Source: Patescibacteria group bacterium
Lineage (GTDB): Bacteria > Patescibacteriota > Microgenomatia > Daviesbacterales > UBA10151
DNA length: 40,028 nt
Assembly (NCBI GenBank): GCA_018816815.1
Contig: JAHIVD010000019.1
Coordinates: 1-40,028, forward strand
Direction of reading: 5' to 3'
Numbering within the stretch: the stretch's first letter is position 1; each line of letters starts with the position of its first letter. This document shows, piece after piece, positions 15,417 through 21,782 of this stretch. The notes under the pieces are model-generated. The model did not search any database. It had not been told where the DNA came from and saw only the letters and a list, made by a program, of their open reading frames with translations. Both the position numbers and the translations under genes were made by a program.

Positions 15417-16390
15417 GTTTTATAATAAACCCTAGTTCCTGCTGCGTCTGGATTAAAAGTATTTTTTACCCATAAATCGATTCCAGTCCCCATTAAAGGC
15501 TCTATTGTTTTTGGATACAAAACCCGCGCTCCTGCCATAGCCATCTGATGAGCTCTAACCTGACTTAACTCAGGTATAAACTGGGCATTTGGTTCTTTTC
15601 TTGGATCAGCACTGTAAACTCCATCTACATCAGTCCAAATCCACACTTCATCGGCGTCCAAAACTTTTCCTAAAATTGATGCTGTATAATCAGATCCACC
15701 TCTTCCTAAAGTCGTAGTCTTCCTATATCTAGTAGAACCTATAAACCCAGTGACTATAGGTATTACTCCGTCTGTCACCATAGGCAAAAGTAAATCCCTT
15801 GCATATCTTGCGGTTTTTTCTATATCCGGAGAAGCTTGACCAAAATTATCATCTGTCTCTATGATCTCTGTTGCATCAACGGTCTCAGCAACCAAACCCC
15901 GAGATAATAATTTTGCTTGAACAATCCTAATACTTAATCTTTCTCCATAAGACAAAATCCTGTCTGATTTTTCACTAGTCAATCCTCTTAATTCTGAAGC
16001 ATACTGATAGAGTTCAAAGAAAAGCTCCTCTATTCTAGTATTTAAAGATGTTTTTAAAGGATGCGAAAGATTCAAATTATTCGCTACATCTAAATGACGG
16101 TAAAAAATATCCTCTAGACCCAACTCCAACTCTAATCTTTTCCCGTCTTGGATACACTTTCCAATACCAACTAAACTATCGGTCACTCCTTTGATCGCTG
16201 AAGCTACTACTACCAAGGAGTTTCCTTCTCTTGTGTATCGCTCTATTATTGAGGTTGTCCGTGCAATAGGTATAGGACCCCCTACAGAAGTACCTCCAAA
16301 TTTCATCACCAAAAGCGGTTTTGTTGCTGTTTCCGTATCGCAATCATTCATGAATCCATTTTGCTTTGTTACTAATAATTCTTTTGTCAT
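15404..16390 (-). CDS. Aspartokinase lacking the ACT regulatory domain
   Basis: 328 residues. Aspartokinase phosphorylates aspartate, the first step towards lysine, threonine and methionine. The amino-acid-kinase fold is complete: 'VMKFGGTSVGG' (28-38), 'ILSYGERLS', 'IPIVTGFIG', 'TTLGRGGSDYTA', 'DEVWIWTDVDGVYSADPR', 'GARVLYPKTIEPL'. The protein stops right after 'NPDAAGTRV', exactly where ordinary enzymes (400-450 residues) continue into two ACT domains, so feedback inhibition by Lys or Thr should be absent. Translation starts at ATG behind 'TTGGAG'. The leader holds a terminator preceded by a Lys-rich coding end, which could replace allosteric control. No other lysine-pathway gene is in the window. 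Confidence 0.9.
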   Translation of the reverse strand: MTKELLVTKQNGFMNDCDTETATKPLLVMKFGGTSVGGPIPIARTTSIIERYTREGNSLVVVASAIKGVTDSLVGIGKCIQDGKRLELELGLEDIFYRHLDVANNLNLSHPLKTSLNTRIEELFFELYQYASELRGLTSEKSDRILSYGERLSIRIVQAKLLSRGLVAETVDATEIIETDDNFGQASPDIEKTARYARDLLLPMVTDGVIPIVTGFIGSTRYRKTTTLGRGGSDYTASILGKVLDADEVWIWTDVDGVYSADPRKEPNAQFIPELSQVRAHQMAMAGARVLYPKTIEPLMGTGIDLWVKNTFNPDAAGTRVYYKTDSK

Positions 16391-16404
16391 ATATTTTCTC
16401 CAAT

Positions 16405-16466
16405 AAAAAACCCCTCATCTTGAGAGGTAGTTACCGAAAACGCTTTTATCAAGCGACAACTACCCC
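16405..16466 (-). promoter_or_regulatory. Attenuator-like leader of the aspartokinase gene
   Basis: In the intergenic RNA a first stem-loop pairs GGTAGTT (plus 16458-16464) with AACTACC (plus 16426-16432), enclosing a 5-bp hairpin (16441-16455). A terminator follows: CCTCTC-AAGAT-GAGGGG and six U (plus 16405-16427). The stems share two bases, so the first weakens the second. The first stem begins 2 nt after the stop codon of the upstream gene, whose last codons include six Lys among thirteen. A ribosome held at those codons would leave stem 1 free to form; one at the stop codon would cover it. Lysine control is inferred. Confidence 0.55.
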
Positions 16467-17510
16467 CTAAATAGGAGTTTTTTTAGTTTTTTTACTTGTT
16501 TTTTGGTTAGCTTTATAAAATTCAGAATCATTATCTTTTGATCGTAACTGTGTTTTTAGTATTCTATCAATTCCTTTTAGGAAACTTAAAGCAATTTTTC
16601 CTAAGTCCTCTATATTGTAACCGCCTTCCTGTACAATCAATGCAGGTAATTTTAATTTAAATATCTCCTGACTTATTTTTTCGTAAAATGGAATAGTAAG
16701 CTTAAATCCGCCAATTGGATCTTTTTCATATGTATCAAATCCAGCAGAAATAACTAAAAAACTTGGATTAAAAACTTGAATACGCTTTAATGTTTGTTTT
16801 AACACACACATATACTGTGCATTTGTTGTTTCAAGAGGAAGCGGAAAATTCTTATTAAATCCCAATCCTTCATCTGATCCTTGTTCGTTTGCAAATCCAC
16901 TACTGTAAGGGAATTTAATATGCGGGTCAGCATGAATAGATATATAGAAAACATCAGACCGATCATAGAAAATGCTTTGTGTTCCGTTTCCATGATGGAA
17001 ATCTATATCAAGAATTGCAACTTTACCGTGTTCCGAAAGATAATTAGCAGCTATTGCAGCATTGTTAAAATAGCAGTATCCTCCCATTGTTTTATGTCCG
17101 GCATGATGACCTGGCGGTCGGCAAAGCGCATAAACCGTTTGTTCGCCTTGGAGAAGATACTTTGCGCCGGTAAGCACTACATCTACTGCAGTTTTTGCTG
17201 CCGTATAAGTCTTATTGGTAATTGGAGTGTATGTGTCCATAATAAAATACGAGGGATAAAGCACCTGGGATTGTTTGAGCTGTGCCGATCTTTTTCTCAA
17301 GAAAGAAACGTATTCTTTTTGGTGTATATCGTGTATATGTTTTATTGAAAAGTGCTTCGGTGGAAAAAATACTGTTAATCCGCTCTCCTTCAAAGCCCTT
17401 AATATAGATGTTATCCGTTCAGCTTTTTCAGCATACGGTTCGCGCCTCCCATCATAAATTTCATAAGGAGGATCATGTTGACTATGTTTATTCGAATAAA
17501 TTATTTTCAT
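16467..17510 (-). CDS. HDAC-family deacetylase (acetylpolyamine amidohydrolase-like)
   Basis: 347 residues. The arginase/deacetylase fold enzyme uses Zn2+ to remove acetyl groups from amines such as acetyl-lysine or acetylpolyamines. Visible motifs: 'RPPGHHAG' with the His pair, 'ILDIDFHHGNGTQ' with the Asp and His zinc ligands, 'SAGFDTYEKDP' with the second Asp, and 'QEGGYNIEDLG' with the transition-state Tyr. The N-terminus 'YDGRREPYAEKAERI' is like acetylpolyamine amidohydrolases. All catalytic residues are intact. It follows the acetyltransferase gene after 18 nt, so the pair probably acts on the same kind of substrate. The C-terminal tail (K-A-N-Q-K-T-S-K-K-T-K-K-T-P-I) is outside the fold and may serve as a regulatory Lys-codon run for the next gene. 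Confidence 0.88.
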   Translation of the reverse strand: MKIIYSNKHSQHDPPYEIYDGRREPYAEKAERITSILRALKESGLTVFFPPKHFSIKHIHDIHQKEYVSFLRKRSAQLKQSQVLYPSYFIMDTYTPITNKTYTAAKTAVDVVLTGAKYLLQGEQTVYALCRPPGHHAGHKTMGGYCYFNNAAIAANYLSEHGKVAILDIDFHHGNGTQSIFYDRSDVFYISIHADPHIKFPYSSGFANEQGSDEGLGFNKNFPLPLETTNAQYMCVLKQTLKRIQVFNPSFLVISAGFDTYEKDPIGGFKLTIPFYEKISQEIFKLKLPALIVQEGGYNIEDLGKIALSFLKGIDRILKTQLRSKDNDSEFYKANQKTSKKTKKTPI

Positions 17511-17528
17511 ACCATATGGTCCAGATAG

Positions 17529-18566
17529 TTATATTGCCAGTTGTTTTATTGCTTCCGTTTGCATAAAGTCATAATGTTCATGCATTGCTTCTATCGACAA
17601 GTACATAAAGGTAAAGTCTCTGAGCTTGCCTTCTTCTACTAGTTGACCATCCCGTACAAGCGCATTCTGTACCAGAATTTGAGGCGCATTAGTACGCTCA
17701 GGGATACAAAATCCTGCACCATGACCTACCCTATCTGAACGAGACTGAAAATTACATTCTGCATAAATTAAGGGTGAAATATTATTGCGGCGTCTTTGAA
17801 GGTCGGATAATATTTGAGCGTTAAGTACGGCAACCGTTGCTGTCATGAATCCATTTCCTGTGTAACCATCTCTTGTTCTCCACTCTGTACTTTCGACTAA
17901 ATCAAGCTGACCATATGCAGCTGGTATGGACAATAACTCTGCCATTGCAGCACCAATAATTGTCCTGTCGTATTTAATTGCAGCAAACCAAACGTCTCTT
18001 CGGGAACGGGAATCGTATTGATTAGCATCCAATCTTCTTCTCAAATTATCCACTTGATACCGCTTCCAACCAAAAGTTTCACCCCACAAAGAATATACTT
18101 GATTTACTTGATCTTCATGGATTCGGTCAATAAAAGTGTAACCTTGCTGAAGAACTGATCGGATTCTTTCTATCGGCGAAATAATTTCTTCTCTTTGTTT
18201 ACTGACTGCTTTCATCATTACTTCACGAGGAACAATTAACTCTCTTCCTGGGCTGTTATCCGCCAAATACACAAACCAGGAATTATCATCAATAAATTCA
18301 TTTACTGGAAGCGCAACTTCCAGGTATGAATTCAAACCGTTGGTTGAAATATGCTGCATAACAGTTTCGCTAACTAACCCTCTAAAGAGGTTTCTACTGC
18401 TTTTACGCTGATGTCTCCTTCCAATCGCAATAAGCCTTTGGAAATTCTCTTCAAACTCGTTCGGATCAGAAGAATAGATACCATTAACGTAAATCCTGTC
18501 GTATGGTCTTCTTGAAACACCCAATCTGCCTGTGCTTGAAAATATAGCTTCAGTTTCTTTTGTCAT
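17529..18566 (-). CDS. GNAT-type acetyltransferase resembling beta-lysine acetyltransferase (AblB)
   Basis: 345 residues. The N-terminal half ('RPYDRIYVNGI', 'FEENFQRLIAIGRR', 'FVYLADNSPGRE') and C-terminal GNAT domain ('VYSLWGETFGW', 'VWFAAIKYDRTIIGAAMAELL', 'GNGFMTATVAVL', 'LRDFTFMYLS') follow the order and spacing of AblB, the beta-lysine N6-acetyltransferase, although AblB is about 270 residues and identity is low. The acetyl-CoA loop is poorly conserved. The substrate is therefore an inference: lysine, beta-lysine or a polyamine. No lysine 2,3-aminomutase (AblA) is in the window. It is the first structural gene after a promoter, leader peptide and terminator, and the deacetylase follows. 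The protein is unusually Arg-rich for this window ('RRRLDANQYDSRSRRD'). Confidence 0.6.
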   Translation of the reverse strand: MTKETEAIFSSTGRLGVSRRPYDRIYVNGIYSSDPNEFEENFQRLIAIGRRHQRKSSRNLFRGLVSETVMQHISTNGLNSYLEVALPVNEFIDDNSWFVYLADNSPGRELIVPREVMMKAVSKQREEIISPIERIRSVLQQGYTFIDRIHEDQVNQVYSLWGETFGWKRYQVDNLRRRLDANQYDSRSRRDVWFAAIKYDRTIIGAAMAELLSIPAAYGQLDLVESTEWRTRDGYTGNGFMTATVAVLNAQILSDLQRRRNNISPLIYAECNFQSRSDRVGHGAGFCIPERTNAPQILVQNALVRDGQLVEEGKLRDFTFMYLSIEAMHEHYDFMQTEAIKQLAI

Positions 18567-18598
18567 ATATTTTACTTTCTCTCTATGTTTTATGCCAT

Positions 18599-18666
18599 AA
18601 AAAAACCCTCTTTCGAGGGGTTTTTGTGCGAAATTTATGGTTTAAATTACGCTACCAATACCCCTC
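18599..18666 (-). promoter_or_regulatory. Attenuator: mutually exclusive terminator and antiterminator
   Basis: On the minus strand the terminator is CCCTC-GAAA-GAGGG with seven U (plus 18599-18619). Its 5' arm is also part of ACCCCTC (plus 18615-18621), which pairs perfectly over 7 bp with GAGGGGT (plus 18660-18666) further upstream. The two pairings exclude each other. GAGGGGT lies inside the leader-peptide frame, between its Lys codons and its stop codon: a ribosome stalled on the Lys codons leaves it free to form the antiterminator, while one that reaches the stop codon hides it and allows termination. Confidence 0.75.
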
Positions 18667-18721
18667 TTTGAACGGTTTTTTGTTTTTTATTAACAGTTGC
18701 TAAACAAAAGACATTATTCAT
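18647..18721 (-). CDS. Leader peptide of the acetyltransferase-deacetylase operon
   Basis: A 24-codon frame, ATG 18721 to TAA 18649-18647. Codons 12-15 are Lys-Lys-Gln-Lys (all AAA for Lys) after 'ATVN', and the peptide ends 'TVQRGVLVA'. A further in-frame ATG at 18730 lies only 3 nt after the -10 and is probably outside the transcript. The frame sits between the promoter and the terminator and overlaps the antiterminator arm, the defining geometry of an attenuation leader peptide. Sensing of charged tRNA-Lys is inferred from the Lys run; Gln or Arg are less likely alternatives. Confidence 0.6.
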   Translation of the reverse strand: MNNVFCLATVNKKQKTVQRGVLVA

Positions 18722-18733
18722 AATAACCATCAA

Positions 18734-18762
18734 ATTATCATAAAAATTTACTCTTTTGTCAA
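18734..18762 (-). promoter_or_regulatory. Promoter of the attenuated acetyltransferase operon
   Basis: TTGACA (plus 18757-18762) and GATAAT (plus 18734-18739) with a 17-nt spacer on the minus strand, one of the best sigma-70 promoters in the window. Confidence 0.75.
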
Positions 18763-18845
18763 CAACCGCTTGTGCTGTTAAGCAAACTCTAAACTGTTGC
18801 ACACAAACGAACTCTGAAATTTTACAATATCCTCACTTTCTAATG

Positions 18846-18975
18846 AAAGGAGGTAATGATATAAATTTAAAGACAAAATATAAAACCATTAGAGTAACTG
18901 TTAAAACGGGATTGCTGAGCTAGTCTGGTAAGGAAACTCTAACCTTAAAAGTTTAGCCAGATCTTTAAATAAATA
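18846..18975 (+). pseudogene. Insertion-sequence N-terminal remnant
   Basis: AAAGGAGGTAATG (18846-18858) is nearly the same as the start of the remnant at 21278 (CAAGGAGGTAATG). The following bases read 'NLKTKYKTIRVTVKTGLLS' in a frame with early stops, like the N-terminus of an HTH transposase. The remaining gap to lysS (to 19059) shows nothing else. Low-confidence call. Confidence 0.35.
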
Positions 18976-19059
18976 ATTGAATGAATATAGTTTGGTTAGA
19001 ATTTCTCATGATTTAATACACGATTGACCGTACTTCTCTTTTCAACTCAAATCTAAAAT

Positions 19060-20532
19060 TTATCTTCTATCTGGCAATCTTGAAGATCGTAAGGTCGGAA
19101 AATAAATCACTTGTCTAATATGGGAAGCGTTGGTTAAAAGCATAGTCCACCTGTCAATCGATATGCCAATACCCGCTTGCGGAGGCATGCCATATTCCAA
19201 AGCCCTGATAAAATCTTCATCATATGGCATAGCTTCCATGTCCCCAGCTTGATTCTTCTGTCTTTCCAGTTCAAACCTAGCTTGTTGATCTCTGGGATCA
19301 TTAAGTTCGGTATAGCAATTTGCTGTTTCCATACCGCCAACAAAAAGCTCGAATCTTTCGACTAATTCCGGATTATCTCTATGACGTTTTGCTAAAACAC
19401 TTGTGTCTGCTGGAAAATCCATTACAAAAGTAGGCTGTATTAACTCTTTTTCCCAAAGTTGTTCGAACAATTCCAAACATACAGCCCCCTTCGTAACTCC
19501 TTCAATCTGTAATCCCAATCGTCGACCTGCTCTTTGCAATTCTTCTATAGACGCAGTCTCAGGATGAACACTAAGTTTCTGTCGAATTCCATCATATACG
19601 GTCAACCTTCTCCATGGTTTTGAATAGTCAATTATATGCTCGTTAAAAGGCGCTTCTATACCATGATGGACATATTCTACTATTCCACCCATTAATTCTT
19701 CTGTCATATCCATCATTTTGCGATAATCCCACCAAGGTTTGTACAGTTCTACTTGAGTAAATTCCGGATTGTGAGTTCTATCCATTCCTTCATTCCGGAA
19801 ATCCCTCGAGAATTCAAAAACACCTTCGTAATAACCACCTACGGTCATGCGCTTTAAGGCTAACTCATTGGCAATTCTTAAATAGAAGGCTTGGTTTAAA
19901 GCATTATGATGGGTAATAAACGGTTTCGCATTAGCACCTCCATAAGTTGAATCTAAAATGGGGGTTTCCATTTCTAAACAACCCATATTAAGAAAGTGCT
20001 GTCTCATCTCTTGCACCATTTGTGAACGTATTTTGAATCTATTCCTTGCCTCGGCATCTACTAAAGTATGTAGATATCGTTGTCTCTGTTGAGTCTCAGG
20101 ATCTGCTATGGTATGTGGTGCGACTCTTAAAGCTTTTGCTAGCATTGAAACCTCCTCTGCCCAAACAGATATCTCTCCTGCTTTAGTAGCTTCTAAGATC
20201 CCTGTAGCGCCAATGAAATCGCCTACTCCAAAGTAGTTTCTCACAAACGGGTAAAAATCTTTTAAAACATCTCTTTGTAGTACTACTTGAATAAGTGCAG
20301 ACCCGTCGTCAATATGCGCAAAGGTTAAACCACCGTGCACCCGTTTGGAAAGCATTCTACCTACCGCGCTTACAGTAGATCCGGATAAATCTTCAAAACC
20401 TTCTATGAGTGCAATATTCCTATGCGTCCTTTTTGGCGGTTCTGCAGGAAATGAATTAATACCTGCCTGTTCTAAAAGCTCTACGTGAACTAGTCTTTGC
20501 GAGTACTCTGAAGAATCAGTCTCTGGCGACAT
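19060..20532 (-). CDS. lysS: Lysyl-tRNA synthetase, class II
   Basis: 490 residues. An N-terminal OB-fold anticodon-binding domain (about 50-145, 'SAVGRMLSKRVHGGLTFAHI') distinguishes it from the EF-P-modifying EpmA type. The class II core has motif 1 around 'MGCLEMETPIL', the LysRS-specific 'GGANAKPFITHHNAL', motif 2 'FEFSRDFRNEGMDRTHNPEFT', 'CYTELNDPRDQ' and motif 3 'GIGISIDRWTML'. It attaches lysine to tRNA-Lys. One deviation: 'NCY' where the family has 'NG(F/Y)' before 'SELND', at the lysine pocket, which could change amino-acid selectivity. Its start overlaps the preceding gene by 17 nt, so both share the promoter at 21191-21218. Whether this is the only LysRS of the genome cannot be told here. 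Confidence 0.93.
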   Translation of the reverse strand: MSPETDSSEYSQRLVHVELLEQAGINSFPAEPPKRTHRNIALIEGFEDLSGSTVSAVGRMLSKRVHGGLTFAHIDDGSALIQVVLQRDVLKDFYPFVRNYFGVGDFIGATGILEATKAGEISVWAEEVSMLAKALRVAPHTIADPETQQRQRYLHTLVDAEARNRFKIRSQMVQEMRQHFLNMGCLEMETPILDSTYGGANAKPFITHHNALNQAFYLRIANELALKRMTVGGYYEGVFEFSRDFRNEGMDRTHNPEFTQVELYKPWWDYRKMMDMTEELMGGIVEYVHHGIEAPFNEHIIDYSKPWRRLTVYDGIRQKLSVHPETASIEELQRAGRRLGLQIEGVTKGAVCLELFEQLWEKELIQPTFVMDFPADTSVLAKRHRDNPELVERFELFVGGMETANCYTELNDPRDQQARFELERQKNQAGDMEAMPYDEDFIRALEYGMPPQAGIGISIDRWTMLLTNASHIRQVIYFPTLRSSRLPDRR

Positions 20533-21166
20533 ATTGTTTGAAGACAGCTAACATTCCCACCAAATAATCCATTTCCGCAAATCTTACACGACTGATCCGA
20601 GGCTTACCTAAGTAATTATCTAAACAAAGGGTATCAAGTCTGGTTGATCCACCGCTGAGTGTTCCTGGCACCTCATAGTCTCCGCCAGGAAGACTGACAA
20701 AACCCCTAGCAAGAATGGCTGCAGTATCTGTGCTTATACCTTCAAATGGGGTTGCCGGCCTCATGCAGGCAGATAAACTGGTAACTGCTTCTTGATAATT
20801 ATCACTATTCAAAAACGGACCTTCGTTAGGGCTAAAGACTTTTAGCCAAACAGCATGCGGTTGTTCACCCGAGCGATGTTTAATCTTATAAAAAATTCCT
20901 GGATCTAGAGTAATTCCTAGAAGCTCAAGCTGTCTAGCGAATGGAATTCTTTCGTCTACCAATCCCAGCAATGCTCCTTCGGGGGCACTTCCGCAACTTA
21001 CAATATCTTCAATCGCATTTCCGAAAGAGCTTCTGTACTCCGCTGCTTCCATTCCAAGTTCTTGAGGAAAACCTCTTGCTATTCTTGTGCTTATTAAAAA
21101 TTGACAACAATTTCTTGTCTGAGCTTCCGAAGTATAACTAGTTATGTTTAACAATTCTCGAGTCAT
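20516..21166 (-). CDS. Protein of unknown family, first gene of the lysS operon
   Basis: 216 residues, soluble, no signal peptide or membrane segment. I do not recognise the family. It contains paired Cys near the start ('NCCQF'), further Cys ('VSCGSAPEG', 'LSACMRPATP') and Gly-rich turns ('SLPGGDYEVPGTLSGGS'), and ends in a helix. It begins M-T-R-E, like the acetyltransferase and aspartokinase of this island (M-T-K-E), and its 3' end overlaps lysS by 17 nt, so its product is probably needed with LysRS. A DUF-type enzyme or adaptor acting on a lysine derivative is possible but unsupported. Confidence 0.7.
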   Translation of the reverse strand: MTRELLNITSYTSEAQTRNCCQFLISTRIARGFPQELGMEAAEYRSSFGNAIEDIVSCGSAPEGALLGLVDERIPFARQLELLGITLDPGIFYKIKHRSGEQPHAVWLKVFSPNEGPFLNSDNYQEAVTSLSACMRPATPFEGISTDTAAILARGFVSLPGGDYEVPGTLSGGSTRLDTLCLDNYLGKPRISRVRFAEMDYLVGMLAVFKQYVARD

Positions 21167-21190
21167 TTATAAAATGAGACAGTTTCATAA

Positions 21191-21218
21191 ACTATATCAT
21201 AAAAATGATAATTGTCAA
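21191..21218 (-). promoter_or_regulatory. Promoter of the unknown protein-lysS operon
   Basis: TTGACA (plus 21213-21218), 16-nt spacer, TATAGT (plus 21191-21196) on the minus strand; the ATG follows 24 nt after the -10. There is no leader long enough for an attenuator, unlike the other two transcripts of the island. Confidence 0.65.
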
Positions 21219-21286
21219 ATTATGTAATACTGTAATACGAAATCTAAAATGTCCTAATCCACAATCACTTTCCAATCAAGGAGGTA

Positions 21287-21640
21287 ATGTAGATAAAAAG
21301 GAAAGAGTTAGTTTTTAAACAAAAGGTAATTGGTAAACTGATCAAAGATAGAATTAACAGAAAAGAAGCTGGTGAGCTGCTTGAATGTTCAGATAAAACA
21401 ATGTCCAGATATCTGATTAAAGCTACCAAAGGTGGTTTAGTGGAGTTGAAGGATAAAAGACACACGGTAACCAATCACAAACTAACTTTTAAACAACTCC
21501 TAGAGGTCTTAAGGACTAAAAGAGAATGGCCCCTGAAGATCAGGAAGAAAAACATTGGAGATAGTAAATATTCCAAATATCTCCACCAGAAGAGTCCAAC
21601 AGATTTGGGTGGAACATGGTTTGAATTAACTAAATGTTGA
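21287..21640 (+). pseudogene. Truncated insertion-sequence transposase (HTH N-terminal part)
   Basis: AAGGAGG (21278-21284) precedes ATG 21287, but codon 2 is TAG; the frame then stays open to TGA 21640 (about 116 codons). 'LIKDRINRKEAGELLECSDKTMSRYL' is a helix-turn-helix of the kind that opens IS481/ISNCY-type transposases, followed by 'KGGLVELKDKRH'. The DDE catalytic domain is missing. An ATG at 21401 would give a shorter frame but splits the HTH. It marks the upstream border of the lysine island. The rest of the gap to 21782 holds nothing I can recognise. Confidence 0.6.
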
Positions 21641-21782
21641 AAGATTAAAACCAATTACCAGGTTTGTTTCAAAAAAGCCTAATGATTTATAGCAAAATTA
21701 CTTCTATCACTGTTTTTAATCTAACCAAGAAGTTTACACTAATATTCTACTATAGGCTTACAAAAGATCAAGTGTTTGGAGA

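Noticed and set aside
16405..16466. Lysine riboswitch or T-box leader
   Set aside because: The leader is far too short for either and has no T-box sequence; a simple attenuator fits better.
18599..18621. Ordinary bidirectional terminator between IS remnant and acetyltransferase gene
   Set aside because: It lies downstream of a strong promoter reading into the gene and has a matching antiterminator arm, so attenuation explains it better.
15404..21166. EF-P beta-lysylation system (EpmA/EpmB-like)
   Set aside because: The LysRS has a full anticodon-binding domain, and neither EF-P nor an aminomutase gene is present.
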